Translations under genes and position numbers: made by a program
Shown: in pieces, positions 1 to 8,291 of the stretch
How positions within the stretch are numbered: position 1 is the first letter of the stretch
Layout: each line of letters opens with the position of its first letter
DNA from: Nocardia elegans NBRC 108235
GTDB lineage: Bacteria > Actinomycetota > Actinomycetes > Mycobacteriales > Mycobacteriaceae
Assembly (NCBI RefSeq): GCF_001612845.1
Contig: NZ_BDBF01000055.1
Location: 1 to 53,189, forward strand
DNA: 53,189 nt
Reading direction: 5' to 3'
Notes under the pieces: model-generated
The model's input: the letters and a program-made list of their open reading frames with translations, nothing else
Told to the model about the DNA's origin: nothing
The model's database searches: none

Positions 1-1
1 C

Positions 2-1666
2 ACCGGCACCGCCCTGCTGCGGCTGCGCGGCGACCAGCAGCGCGAGGCCGAACGCGCCCGCGAGGCCAACGACCGGCTCGCCGAATCCCGGGATCTGGCC
101 GAGGCTTTCGCCGAGGAGGCCGAAGCCGCGCGGGCCGGTTACGAGGAGCAGTTGCGCAAACTCGAGACGCTGCGTGAGGCGCTGGGCGCGGACGCCGCCG
201 ATATCGACCGCGAACTCGAGCAGGCCCGTGAGCGCATCGACGCCGCCCGCGCCGAACAGCGGGCCGCTCGCAAGGCCGCCGCCGAGGCGATCGAAGCGGT
301 CGGTTCGGCCGAGGGCGCCTATCGTGCCGCCCACGAGTCGCTCGGCACCGCGCTGACCGAATTGCTCACCGACGTCCGGCAACTCGCGCCCTACGCGCGG
401 CCCGATCTGCTCTCGCTGCTGGGCGCGCCCACCGAGAGCCGGTGGCCTGGTTCGCCGGCGGCCTGGTCGACGGCCGATCAGCTGCTGTATCGGATCGAAT
501 CCGGCGGGCCGGAGAACGAGACCGCCGTCCTGCCCCTCGAGGTGCACGAGTTGTTCGACAACCTCTGCGCCGCCACCACTTCCGTGCGCGCCGGGGAGTC
601 CGCCCGCAAGTCGACCCGCAGCGCGGTGACCGCGGCGCTACAGGAATTCGACGCCGCCCTGGCCTCCGCCCGCCAGGATTACCGCCTGCAATGGGACGCC
701 GCCGACGGCCTGACCGTGGTCCAGGTGCACGACGACAACGGGATGGCGGCGCTCGCCGATTTCGCCGACCGCATCGCCGCCGCCCGCGCCGATCAGGAAC
801 TGCTGCTGACCGATGCCGAGCGGCGCATTCTCGAGGACGCGCTACTGACCGGGCTGGCGCAGCAGATCCACGAACGCACCTGCGACGCCCGCGATCTCAT
901 CGCCCGGATGGGCGCGGAGATGAAGCAGCGGCGCATGTCCTCGGGCAACACCATCGGGGTGCACTGGGTGCTGGCGGACAATCTGTCGGAGTCGGCGCGC
1001 GCGGTGTGCAAACTGCTGGACCGCGCCGCTACCGATCTGGGTCCCGACGAATTGGCCACTGTGCGTGCGCATTTCGCCGCCGAGATCCGGGCGGCGCGCG
1101 CGGCGCATCCGGAACGGTCCTATCCGGAGATTCTGGCCACCACGCTGGACTATCGGACGTGGCGGGTGTTCTCGTTCACCCTGGTGACCGCCGACGGCTC
1201 CGAGGATCGGCTCACCGTCGCGCGGCACAGCGCGCTCTCGGGTGGCGAACAGTCGGTGTCGCTGCATCTTCCGCTGTTCGCCGCCGCGCACGTGATGCTG
1301 GATTCGGCCGATCCGCAGGCGCCGCGACTGCTCGCACTGGACGAGGCGTTCGCCGGCGTCGACGACAACGGTCGCAGCGAATTGCTCGGCCTGTCGGTCG
1401 ATTTCGATCTCGACCTGTTCATGACCGGCTACGACTTGTGGATCACCTACGACCACGTGCCCGCGTGCGCGCATTACGATCTCGCGCATTCGGCCGCCGA
1501 GAACACCGTCAGCGCGACGCTGCTGGTATGGGATTCCTCGGCGCTGCTGGCCGAACACGACGGCTCCGATCTGACCACCGCCCTGGGCTCGCCCAACCGG
1601 CGCCGCACCCCGCACACCGTCGAGGGCGGCATCACCTTCGACGAGGCGCTGGAACCGACCAGCTGA
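2..1666 (+). CDS. TIGR02680 family SbcC/JetC-like ATPase, C-terminal part (5' end outside window)
   Basis: The reading frame is open from base 2, so the gene starts upstream; about 554 residues are visible of a family usually well over 1,000 residues long. The first ~300 residues are Ala/Glu/Arg-rich and look like the returning arm of an SMC-type coiled coil. The C-terminal head has an ABC signature (LSGGEQ, near base 1240) and a Walker B/D-loop (LLALDEAFAGVDD, near 1330). This is the SbcCD_C-type head of the TIGR02680 family, encoded with TIGR02677/02678/02679 genes (DUF2397/2398/2399) and equated with JetC of Wadjet anti-plasmid systems. By analogy it would be an SMC-like ATPase acting on DNA topology. 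The next gene downstream is on the other strand, so no JetD-type nuclease follows here. Family assignment is good; a defence role is inference. Confidence 0.85.
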   Translation, partial: TGTALLRLRGDQQREAERAREANDRLAESRDLAEAFAEEAEAARAGYEEQLRKLETLREALGADAADIDRELEQARERIDAARAEQRAARKAAAEAIEAVGSAEGAYRAAHESLGTALTELLTDVRQLAPYARPDLLSLLGAPTESRWPGSPAAWSTADQLLYRIESGGPENETAVLPLEVHELFDNLCAATTSVRAGESARKSTRSAVTAALQEFDAALASARQDYRLQWDAADGLTVVQVHDDNGMAALADFADRIAAARADQELLLTDAERRILEDALLTGLAQQIHERTCDARDLIARMGAEMKQRRMSSGNTIGVHWVLADNLSESARAVCKLLDRAATDLGPDELATVRAHFAAEIRAARAAHPERSYPEILATTLDYRTWRVFSFTLVTADGSEDRLTVARHSALSGGEQSVSLHLPLFAAAHVMLDSADPQAPRLLALDEAFAGVDDNGRSELLGLSVDFDLDLFMTGYDLWITYDHVPACAHYDLAHSAAENTVSATLLVWDSSALLAEHDGSDLTTALGSPNRRRTPHTVEGGITFDEALEPTS

Positions 1667-1709
1667 ACGGAATTCGTTGCGCGCCGGGCACATTCGCACC
1701 CGGCACGGC

Positions 1710-2015
1710 TCACCGGTCGCCGAAGGTGACCGACAGCGTATCCCGGCCGCCGGGTGCGACCACGACGGTCAGCGGCGGATCGGGAATCGGCCGGTCGGAG
1801 GCGGCGTAGCCTACCCAGCCGGTGCCGACGAAGACCGCGATCAGTAGGGCGGTGGGCAGTTCCGGCAGCAGCCATCCGCACGGTATCGAGGACAGACCGG
1901 TCTCGGGGATCAGCTGGACCGTGGGTATGTCCGGTCCGGTCTCGCTGTGCACCGCATTGCCACGTATCGCACCGCTCCGCCGTACCGGAACCCGCCCTTG
2001 CACCCGAACCTCCAT
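1710..2015 (-). CDS. small hypothetical protein with one membrane segment
   Basis: A 101-residue ORF with no family I recognise. Near residues 60-80 is a hydrophobic stretch (TALLIAVFVGTGWVGYAA) that could be one membrane span. A Pro/Val-rich tail follows and ends in LSVTFGDR. The frame stays open upstream to an ATG at 2108, but that extension is Arg/Trp-rich, so the ATG at 2015 is preferred. Neither start has a clear ribosome binding site. It is convergent with the ATPase gene and separated from it by 43 bases. Its reality rests on frame openness and codon bias only. Confidence 0.4.
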   Translation of the reverse strand: MEVRVQGRVPVRRSGAIRGNAVHSETGPDIPTVQLIPETGLSSIPCGWLLPELPTALLIAVFVGTGWVGYAASDRPIPDPPLTVVVAPGGRDTLSVTFGDR

Positions 2016-2171
2016 CGCTTCGAGCGTCCCGACCCGTCTGCCGGGAAACCGCCAGACATTTACAGTGCCCCATCCGCGAGTGCGCCACACCGGTATTGGA
2101 CAGGACAATCGGCGTGTCTCCGAAAGTTTGCTGAATACCGATTGGTAGCTATCCGATTCGCGAGTTTCGCG

Positions 2172-2660
2172 CTACCGGTGTGGACGGACACTGGCGTCGG
2201 GCCACCGGGGCGGGCAGGCGCCGCCGGGGAAGGTCTGCAACTCGAAGTGCCACCACTCGTTGTCGAACGTCCGGCACAGCCCCCACCGATTTCCGTTGTC
2301 CTGCAACCACTGTGCGCCCTGCTGCGGGCCGACGTCGATGGCCTTACCGGTCACGTGCGTGGATTCGTCCGGCGGCAGCACCCACCGCCGCGCGGCGTCG
2401 GGACCGCCGTAGGTGGCGATGCCCTGCTCCCACAGCTGTTCCTGTTCGTCGCGGGTGCGGTGCCCGGACACGATCTCGAGCGGAACACCCTGCTGGTGGG
2501 CCTGGCGTTCGGCCATCGTGTAGGCGGCGGCCAGCAGCGGATCCAGTCCCTCGGTGCCTGCGGCGAATGCGGTATGGGCGGGTTCGGCCAGACCCGGTCC
2601 GGCGGCACCGGCCAGCGCCACACCGACCACCACGGCCGTACCAGCAAGTCCTCGCAGCAT
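2172..2660 (-). CDS. M15 family D-alanyl-D-alanine carboxypeptidase (VanY-like), secreted
   Basis: A 162-residue protein with an N-terminal signal peptide (LAGTAVVVGVALAGAAG, then Ala-rich). It has the M15B/VanY core: SGHRT near residue 65, the zinc motif STHVTGKAIDVG (His and Asp ligands), and EWWHFE with the catalytic Glu and third zinc ligand. It should be a zinc peptidase trimming the terminal D-Ala of cell-wall stem peptides outside the membrane. It is compact but complete for a single-domain VanY. No vancomycin-resistance genes lie nearby, so ordinary wall remodelling is more likely than resistance. Confidence 0.9.
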   Translation of the reverse strand: MLRGLAGTAVVVGVALAGAAGPGLAEPAHTAFAAGTEGLDPLLAAAYTMAERQAHQQGVPLEIVSGHRTRDEQEQLWEQGIATYGGPDAARRWVLPPDESTHVTGKAIDVGPQQGAQWLQDNGNRWGLCRTFDNEWWHFELQTFPGGACPPRWPDASVRPHR

Positions 2661-2818
2661 GAAACCGATCGTAACCAGCGCCGATCCCCACAGCGCGCAA
2701 CCGGGTCCCGGCCCACCGTCACGCCCGCGAGCCGCCGGGCACGACCATCGCCTGACATTCCGGGCGGCTGCGTCGTCGAAAGGACGTACCAGTTTTCAGC
2801 CATCCAGGAGCTCCGGAC

Positions 2819-3403
2819 ATGACCAGAATCGGCATCATCCTCGGCAGTACCCGCCCCAACCGCAACGGTGCCCAGATCGCGCAGTGGGTTCTGGACTCGG
2901 CATCGCGTCGCGGCGATGCCGAGTTCGAACTGATCGATCTGCGCGATCACCCGCTGCCGCATCTGGACGAGCCGGTGCCGCCGATGTTCGGCCCCTCGGT
3001 GCACGCGCACACCCGGGCCTGGGCCGAGCGGATCGCACCGTTCGACGGTTTCGTGCTGGTGACGCCCGAATACAACGGCGGGATGCCGGGGGTGCTGAAG
3101 AACGCCCTCGATCACGTCTTCGCCGAGTGGGTCGACAAGGCGGTCGGATTCGTCTCCTACGGCGCGAACGGTGGCGCCCGCGCGGTCGTGCAGCTGCGGG
3201 CGGTCTGCAGCTCGCTGGGGATGGCCGATGTGGGCTATCAGGTCTCGATCTCGGTGCTCACCGATTTCGAGAACCACACCACGTTCATCCCGCGAGACCA
3301 TCACGCCGCCGCGCTGGACAAAACACTGGACCAAGTCGTCGCGTGGAGCACCGCGCTGGCCCCGCTGCGGGCCGGCGCCGAAACCACTCTCGCCAATTCC
3401 TGA
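2819..3403 (+). CDS. NAD(P)H-dependent FMN reductase family oxidoreductase
   Basis: A 194-residue flavodoxin-like protein. The FMN phosphate loop is GSTRPNRNG near residues 9-17, and the family motif TPEYNGGMPGVLKNALD lies near residues 80-97. These place it in the NADPH-dependent FMN reductase (azoreductase/chromate-reductase-like) superfamily, a cytosolic dimer using FMN to reduce quinones, azo compounds or metals. The substrate cannot be told. A GGAG element sits 8 bases before the ATG. Its stop codon lies within the ribosome binding site region of the next SnoaL-like gene, so the two are one operon. Confidence 0.9.
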   Translation: MTRIGIILGSTRPNRNGAQIAQWVLDSASRRGDAEFELIDLRDHPLPHLDEPVPPMFGPSVHAHTRAWAERIAPFDGFVLVTPEYNGGMPGVLKNALDHVFAEWVDKAVGFVSYGANGGARAVVQLRAVCSSLGMADVGYQVSISVLTDFENHTTFIPRDHHAAALDKTLDQVVAWSTALAPLRAGAETTLANS

Positions 3404-3413
3404 GGAGCCGAAC

Positions 3414-3881
3414 ATGACCGTATCCAACGATTTTCAGTCCCGCGCCGATCGGCTGGCGGCCGACGAAGCCGAGATCCGCCGGCAGATCGACCGGGTGGTC
3501 GACGGATTGCGCGCCAAGGATCTCGACGCCGTGCGGCAGGCGTACGCGACCGACGTCGTGTCCTTCGATGTCGAACCGCCACTGCAGCACGTCGGGATCA
3601 CCGCGAAACTCGACAACTGGGCCAAGGTTTTCCTGTTCTTCGAGAACGTGGACTACGAGATTCGCGATCTGACCTTCACCGTGGGCGAGGACGTGGCGTT
3701 CGGGCACGCCTTCGCCCGGCTGCACGGCACGATGAAGAACGGGGTGGCCAACAGCGGTATGTGGGTCCGGGTGACCTACGGAATGCGCAAGATCGACGGC
3801 ACCTGGCTGATCGCGCACGACCAGGTGTCGGTACCGTTCGACATCGCGAGCGGCACAGGGGTCGTCGATCTCGAGCCCTGA
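3414..3881 (+). CDS. SnoaL-like / ketosteroid-isomerase-fold protein
   Basis: A 155-residue protein of the NTF2-like cone fold. It has an N-terminal helix pair (DEAEIRRQIDRVVDGLRAKDLDAVRQAY), a FDVEPPLQHVG strand-turn, and a C-terminal sheet (GMWVRVTYGMRKIDGTWLIAHDQVSVP). This layout is typical of SnoaL_3/DUF4440-type proteins, which include isomerases, cyclases and pure binding proteins; the reaction is unknown. The start at 3414 follows GAGGAG with good spacing, 10 bases after the stop of the FMN reductase gene, so translation is probably coupled. A shared role with the reductase is inference. Confidence 0.85.
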   Translation: MTVSNDFQSRADRLAADEAEIRRQIDRVVDGLRAKDLDAVRQAYATDVVSFDVEPPLQHVGITAKLDNWAKVFLFFENVDYEIRDLTFTVGEDVAFGHAFARLHGTMKNGVANSGMWVRVTYGMRKIDGTWLIAHDQVSVPFDIASGTGVVDLEP

Positions 3882-3896
3882 CAGGCACTTTCGACG

Positions 3897-4355
3897 TCAG
3901 CCGGCGGAGACCGCTTCCTCGTAGGCGCGCAGTGTCGCGATGACCAGGGCCCGCTGCTCTGCGGTCAGCGGGCCCAGCGCGGCGCGCCACCCCCGATCCG
4001 CGCCACCGAGCCAGTCCGCCACCGCCTTTCGGTGCGCGTCGGCGATCGCGACGAGGGTGCGCCGCCGGTCGTTGTCGTCGGTGCGGCGTTCCAGGACGCC
4101 CTGGCGGCTGAGGTCGCCGATCATCAGGCTCACGGTGGTCGGCGCCACCTCCAGTCGCCTCGCCAGCTCGTTGACCGTGAGCGGCCCGTCGAACAGCACG
4201 TACGTCAATAACGACAGATGGCGCGGCGCCAGATCGAACGATCGCAGGGCGTGGGGCACCGGCAGGCGTTTCGCCCGGCCGACCAGTCGCGGCATGAGCA
4301 GCACCATCGCCCGGACGCTCTCGTCCAGGGACAGCCCGTCGTGCTCCGTTGACAT
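3897..4355 (-). CDS. MarR family transcriptional regulator
   Basis: A 152-residue winged-helix protein. The recognition helix region is PLTVNELARRLEVAPTTVSLMIGDLSRQGVLERR, followed by the wing motif DDNDRRRTLVAI, all typical of MarR. The ATG at 4355 is chosen because AGAAGG lies just upstream; an ATG five codons earlier has none. It is divergent from the unknown gene at 4451, with 95 bases between the two starts. That gap holds a dyad (4376-4393) that is its likely operator. MarR proteins usually repress themselves and a divergent gene and are released by small phenolic or drug-like ligands. Confidence 0.9.
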   Translation of the reverse strand: MSTEHDGLSLDESVRAMVLLMPRLVGRAKRLPVPHALRSFDLAPRHLSLLTYVLFDGPLTVNELARRLEVAPTTVSLMIGDLSRQGVLERRTDDNDRRRTLVAIADAHRKAVADWLGGADRGWRAALGPLTAEQRALVIATLRAYEEAVSAG

Positions 4356-4375
4356 ACCCTTCTCCCTCAAATACC

Positions 4376-4393
4376 TTTGCTTTCAAAGCTAAA
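4376..4393. promoter_or_regulatory. candidate MarR operator
   Basis: The sequence TTTGCTTTCAAAGCTAAA has GCTTT/AAAGC arms around a central C plus partly matching flanks. It is AT-rich against a GC-rich background and lies between the divergent MarR gene and the gene at 4451. Assignment as the operator is by position and symmetry. Confidence 0.55.
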
Positions 4394-4450
4394 TTGCCGA
4401 ACAGGCCCATCGTCCCATGTGGACAACTGCCCCCTTCTCGGAGGAGAACG

Positions 4451-4843
4451 ATGACCGATCCCGCCCGGCTCCGCGCGCTGACCATCGGATTGCATCCACG
4501 AGCGCTGGACTACAGTCGTCTTCCCGATCTGGACGAGGAGCAACTCACCGCCAGGGTCGACGCCGCCAACGCCGCGCTGCGCGACACCGAATTCGACATC
4601 ACACCGTGCCTTGTCTCCGCGTCGCCCGAGGAGGCCGAGAACGACATCCGCGCAGTGCTGGCAACCCGGTCGTTCGACCTCGTCATGGTGGGCGGGGCGG
4701 TGCGAGCCATACCCGAGCACACCCTGCTCTTCGAGCGCGTGGTCAATCTCCTCGCCGAGGCGGCGCCGGGAATCCGGTTCTGCTTCAACACATCACCGGA
4801 GACCACCCTCGACGCCCTCCGCAGAGCGGCCGCATTCGCCTGA
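4451..4843 (+). CDS. conserved hypothetical protein, target of the divergent MarR
   Basis: A 130-residue cytosolic protein. It begins TDPARLRALTIGLHPRALDYS and carries an alpha/beta pattern with a hydrophobic strand DLVMVGGAV near residue 78 and another, IRFCFNTSPET, near residue 108. This loosely resembles a receiver or Rossmann-like fold, but I do not recognise a family and see no catalytic motif. GGAGGAG lies 5-11 bases before the ATG, so it should be well translated. Its divergence from the MarR gene suggests it is the main regulated gene. Confidence 0.7.
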   Translation: MTDPARLRALTIGLHPRALDYSRLPDLDEEQLTARVDAANAALRDTEFDITPCLVSASPEEAENDIRAVLATRSFDLVMVGGAVRAIPEHTLLFERVVNLLAEAAPGIRFCFNTSPETTLDALRRAAAFA

Positions 4844-4875
4844 ATCCCGCCGGCGGCCAAGCCTGCCGGCAACGA

Positions 4876-6027
4876 TCACAGGCAGTCGTAGACGGCGGCG
4901 ACCAGGTCGTAGGCTCGGCGGTCACCGGCGAGCCAGTCGCGGCGCAGATTCGGAACGAACGCGATCGCCACCCGGTTGTCGACATCACCAATGCCGATCG
5001 AGCCGCCCGCGCCGGGATGCCCGAACGCGGTGGGTGCCGCGATGTCCGGCAGCACGAAATTCTGCGACGGCAGCATGTATCCCCAGCCGAACGCCGTCTC
5101 GAGTTGCAGCACCGCGTCCACCCCGCGCACCCGCTCCCTCTTGGCCGCCGCGAGTACCGCCTGCGGCAACAGCTTTCCCGCGACGAGGTCGCGATAGAAG
5201 CCGGCGAGAGCCCGAGCTGTGACGACCAGACCCGAGGCCGGCCACCCACCCGCCAGCACATCCGAATTATTGTATGCCGCAGCGGGATTGGACGAGGAGC
5301 GCATCAGCAGCGAATCCGGATCGCGATACGCCTCTGCCACGCGGGCCGCCGCGTCCGCATCGATCGGCCCGCTGTCGTCGGTCCACACCATCTCGGCGGC
5401 GGGCGGGCGGGCCAGGCGCGCCGCTCGGGCGGCCTCGTCGGCGGAAACACCGATACGCAGCTCCGCACCGAAGTGGCCGCGCACATACTCACCGACCGTC
5501 GACTGGGTATGGCGGCGTACGAATTCGCCCACCAGCCAGCCGAAAGTCAATGCGTGATAACCGTGTTCGCTACCCGGCCGCCACATCGGGCGCTGCGCCG
5601 CGAGGGTGCGCGCCATCAGTTCCGCGTCGGCGGCCTCGGCCACCGTGATCGGCTGCTCGAAGACGGGCAGCCCGGCGCGATGGGTCAGCATGTCGGCGAG
5701 CGTCGTGGATTCCTTGCCGGCGACCGCGTACTCGGGCCACCACCCCGCGACCGGCTCGTCCGGGTCGATGCCGACGTCGTGCGCGACGGCGAGAGCCGCC
5801 GTCGCGGTGACCGCTTTCGTGCAGGAGAAGACGACGCAGGCCGTGTCCTGCCCCCATGCCCGCCCGGTGCGTTCGTCGGCGACACCGCCCCACAGATCCA
5901 CCACGGGGCGCCCGTCCACACACACCGCCACGGAGGCGCCCAGATCACGCCCCTCGCCCAGGTTGGCGGCGAACACCTCGCGGACCGCCTCGAAGGCCGG
6001 ATCCGCCCATCCCTGTACGCCTGTCAT
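4876..6027 (-). CDS. serine beta-lactamase-fold hydrolase / esterase (EstB or LipE/LipL-like)
   Basis: A 383-residue class C beta-lactamase-fold protein without a signal peptide. The nucleophile motif is SCTK (Ser68-x-x-Lys71). A Tyr-containing second motif, GYHALTFG, lies near residue 168 and HPGAGGS near the C-terminus. This set is typical of actinobacterial intracellular esterases acting on short acyl esters or lactones rather than of secreted beta-lactamases. The start at 6027 is preferred: the longer ORF adds a Cys/His-rich stretch over the promoter. Nine bases before this ATG is a perfect match to the KstR operator consensus, which suggests control by the sterol-degradation repressor. 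Confidence 0.88.
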   Translation of the reverse strand: MTGVQGWADPAFEAVREVFAANLGEGRDLGASVAVCVDGRPVVDLWGGVADERTGRAWGQDTACVVFSCTKAVTATAALAVAHDVGIDPDEPVAGWWPEYAVAGKESTTLADMLTHRAGLPVFEQPITVAEAADAELMARTLAAQRPMWRPGSEHGYHALTFGWLVGEFVRRHTQSTVGEYVRGHFGAELRIGVSADEAARAARLARPPAAEMVWTDDSGPIDADAAARVAEAYRDPDSLLMRSSSNPAAAYNNSDVLAGGWPASGLVVTARALAGFYRDLVAGKLLPQAVLAAAKRERVRGVDAVLQLETAFGWGYMLPSQNFVLPDIAAPTAFGHPGAGGSIGIGDVDNRVAIAFVPNLRRDWLAGDRRAYDLVAAVYDCL

Positions 6028-6035
6028 CACAGAAT

Positions 6036-6049
6036 TAGAACACGTTACA
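6036..6049. promoter_or_regulatory. KstR-type operator upstream of the esterase gene
   Basis: TAGAACACGTTACA fits the published KstR consensus TnnAACnnGTTnnA at every fixed position. It lies 9 bases before the esterase start and would overlap the transcription start region. KstR represses cholesterol-catabolism genes in mycobacteria and relatives. No other steroid gene is in the window, so this would be an outlying regulon member. Confidence 0.6.
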
Positions 6050-6180
6050 GAGACTGTGACCGGGTGTTCGCCGCCGAACCCGGCGCACCGGGCGACATGC
6101 GCGGCGGCGTGTCGCTCGGCCGGCACCGCGCGGGACGAACCCGGCGGCGTGCGACCACATCGACGTCGCGATAGGACGGA

Positions 6181-6393
6181 TCACGACTCGAGCCATTGTT
6201 CGATCGCGTCGAGTTCAGCGGCGCAGAAGACCTCTTCCCCACTTTCCCTGTCCAGCAGTTTCCATTCCGGTTGCGGGCGGACGCTACGGAGGAGAACGTA
6301 GCCGGCGGTTTCGGCGCGCGCGGTGAGCTCGGGAACGCGTTCCGGCATCGGATCTGCTTGCGCTGCCGATGTATTGGTCTCGCGATCACTCAT
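6181..6393 (-). CDS. small acidic protein of unknown function (operon with 6386 and 6737)
   Basis: A 70-residue protein. It has a polar N-terminus (SDRETNTSAAQADPMPERVPEL) and a compact C-terminal half (ETAGYVLLRSVRPQPEWKLL then EVFCAAELDAIEQWLES) that looks like a small alpha/beta domain. AGGAG lies 9 bases before the ATG. The start overlaps the end of the upstream gene by 8 bases, so the two are translationally coupled. I do not recognise the family. It is the last gene of a three-gene operon read away from the XRE/DUF397 pair. Confidence 0.7.
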   Translation of the reverse strand: MSDRETNTSAAQADPMPERVPELTARAETAGYVLLRSVRPQPEWKLLDRESGEEVFCAAELDAIEQWLES

Positions 6394-6733
6394 CGTCGTC
6401 GCTCCTGAGGGTGTTCGGGCGGGTGGAATCGGGACGAATGCGACCGGCCGCGACCAGCGCGGCGAAGGCCTCACGCTTGCGCGGGCAGTCGTGGTCGCGA
6501 TGGATCTGCATCCAGTGATGAGCCTCGGCCGTAGTGAAGGACCGGGCGGGCGGGGCACAGCTCCAGTCCGTGAGCCGCGTGATCGGCGGCCCGGTGTTCG
6601 CGCCGTTCCATCGCTCGACGCGCCCCGTACGCGGAGGATCATCGCTCGGCCAGAAGCATCCGACGGCGAGCAGCACGACGCCGCACCCCGCCAGCACCGT
6701 GACGACGCTCGACAGGGCGTTCCACGTTCCCAT
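6386..6733 (-). CDS. small protein with N-terminal membrane anchor, unknown function
   Basis: A 115-residue protein. An N-terminal hydrophobic stretch (SSVVTVLAGCGVVLLAVGCFW, about residues 8-28) could be a membrane anchor; the Cys within it could also suit a lipoprotein. The soluble part has a His/Cys/Lys-rich segment AEAHHWMQIHRDHDCPRKRE near residue 70. That segment resembles parts of short uncharacterised Nocardia proteins, but I cannot name a family. The start lies 3 bases after the stop of 6737-7090, and the end overlaps the next start. Membership in one operon is clear; the function is not. Confidence 0.65.
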   Translation of the reverse strand: MGTWNALSSVVTVLAGCGVVLLAVGCFWPSDDPPRTGRVERWNGANTGPPITRLTDWSCAPPARSFTTAEAHHWMQIHRDHDCPRKREAFAALVAAGRIRPDSTRPNTLRSDDDE

Positions 6734-6736
6734 CGC

Positions 6737-7090
6737 TCACCGGTCACGAATAGTGTTGGGGTACAGATCGTTCGCGAGTTCGTTCAGCCCGGCGAGCACC
6801 TGCTGGAAGGTTTCGATCGGCACGTCGCGCTGTCGTGGTAGACCGGAAACGTCACTGCCGACCGGGAATTCGATGCCGCGCCGATGCGCACGCTCGCGCG
6901 GGCTCAACCGCGGCGGCTCGATCCGCCGGACATGCACGAGGGTTCGATAGGCAACCTGTTTCCACGCGCACAGTTCGATACGGCAGTTCCGGTGATGCTG
7001 CATCAGATCGTGGGCCAGTTCGATCTGCGAGAGATCGCAGATATCCGGTAGCGCGAGGAGAGCATCCTCGTCGATCGGCGGGTACGGCAC
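6737..7090 (-). CDS. hypothetical protein, first gene of a three-gene operon
   Basis: A 117-residue soluble protein beginning PYPPIDEDALLALPDICDLSQ. A helical region includes HDLMQHHRNCRIELCAWKQVAYRTLV, and LSPRERAHRRGIEFPVG follows. The GTG at 7090 is chosen because AAGGAGG lies 8 bases upstream; the longer ORF starting at 7129 would place that ribosome binding site inside the gene. The operon is divergent from the XRE/DUF5753 gene with 331 bases between them. No recognised domain. Confidence 0.65.
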   Translation of the reverse strand: MPYPPIDEDALLALPDICDLSQIELAHDLMQHHRNCRIELCAWKQVAYRTLVHVRRIEPPRLSPRERAHRRGIEFPVGSDVSGLPRQRDVPIETFQQVLAGLNELANDLYPNTIRDR

Positions 7091-7421
7091 TGGTTGTCCC
7101 TCCTTCGAAGACGTTGGGCTGGAATGCAATTCAGGACCGGCGCTCGCCGGGCGGGTACGACTCGGCTATCATGTGCGGTAGCCGTGGCACAGGGGGCGCA
7201 CTCCACCTGTAGCCGCACTAGCGATTCGTCAGGTTCCTCTGTTTGTGCCGACCGCAGGAGCGGTCATGGTTTCGCGTCGGTCGCAGCACCAGAACACCAT
7301 CGACCGGCCTGGTCCGCGTGCGCGACATGAAATCCCGCCGGAAGTGCCGCAAAGCGCCAGGACGGATTACAGGAACCCAGAGGCACCATTTCACTTCGCA
7401 ACGCATAGAAAGGGGCATTCG
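7091..7421. other. divergent intergenic region
   Basis: This stretch separates the 6737-7090 operon from the XRE gene and must hold both promoters. A TATCAT hexamer at about 7167 could be a -10 element for the rightward genes. I see no strong dyad and no convincing gene; the long ORFs running through it are upstream extensions of the XRE frame. Confidence 0.4.
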
Positions 7422-8291
7422 ATGGCCGAACGCGGGGAACCGCTGTCCCTGCCGAAACGCCAGCTCGGCTACTACCTCAGGCAGGCCCGGGAGGAAACCG
7501 GCATGAGCCTGGCCGAGGCCGCGGCACATATCGGACGCTCGGCGCCGACCCTGATGCGGATCGAGAAGGGGCTCACCCAGAAACTGTCGGTTCCCGAGAT
7601 CGAGGCGTACTGCCGGCTGTACGAGTTCGATCCGGAGAAGGTCGAGGCGATGAAAGGTCTTGCCCAGCAGGCCGATACACAGAACTGGTGGCACGAGTAC
7701 GACGATCTGATTCCGGCCGACTTCGACATCTATGTGGGGTTGGAGACCGCCGCACAGGAGATTGCGACATACCAGCCCGAACTGATCCCCGGTCTACTTC
7801 AAACCCCCGACTATGCCCGGGTACTCTCGCGAAACGCATTGCCGAACGGCACGGATGACGCGATCGAACGGCATGTCCACCTCAAAATGCGACGGCAACT
7901 ACTCGTCACTCGCAAGGTCCGGCCGGTTGGATTGCAACTCATCGTTCATGAGGCGGCTCTTCGTCGCGTCGTCGGAAGCGGCAAAGTGATGAGTTCCCAG
8001 GTGCGCTACCTGGCAGATATAAGTACACGCGCGAATATCGACATTCGGATTCTTCCATTCACCGCCGGCGTGCCGGTAGGCGAGGCGATCGGTCCATTCG
8101 TGATGCTGCGCTTCGGTCACGCCAACCACAACGTCGTATACGCGGAAACCTACACGGGTGACCTGTATTTGGAGAAACCCGCTAGCCTCCGTCGGTACGC
8201 TGGAGCATACGAGGTCATGCAGTCTGCCGCACTGGATGCGGCACGCAGCAGGATCACGTTACGGCAGATAGCGAAGGAGCATCTAGGGTGA
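7422..8291 (+). CDS. XRE helix-turn-helix regulator with DUF5753 domain
   Basis: A 289-residue protein. The N-terminal XRE helix-turn-helix (residues ~10-70) contains LGYYLRQAREETGMSLAEAA and IGRSAPTLMRIEKG. The rest is a DUF5753 ligand/effector domain, with the conserved PELIPGLLQTPDYARVL stretch near residue 125 and ADISTRANIDIRILPF near residue 200. Such proteins pair with DUF397 proteins throughout Streptomyces and Nocardia, with developmental or toxin-antitoxin-like roles proposed. The ATG at 7422 follows AGAAAGG. The stop overlaps the start of the DUF397 gene by 4 bases (GTGA). Confidence 0.93.
   Translation: MAERGEPLSLPKRQLGYYLRQAREETGMSLAEAAAHIGRSAPTLMRIEKGLTQKLSVPEIEAYCRLYEFDPEKVEAMKGLAQQADTQNWWHEYDDLIPADFDIYVGLETAAQEIATYQPELIPGLLQTPDYARVLSRNALPNGTDDAIERHVHLKMRRQLLVTRKVRPVGLQLIVHEAALRRVVGSGKVMSSQVRYLADISTRANIDIRILPFTAGVPVGEAIGPFVMLRFGHANHNVVYAETYTGDLYLEKPASLRRYAGAYEVMQSAALDAARSRITLRQIAKEHLG

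Noticed and set aside
2172..2660. VanY-like gene as part of a glycopeptide resistance cluster
   Set aside because: No vanH, vanA/D, vanX or vanRS genes adjoin; a single secreted carboxypeptidase is ordinary.
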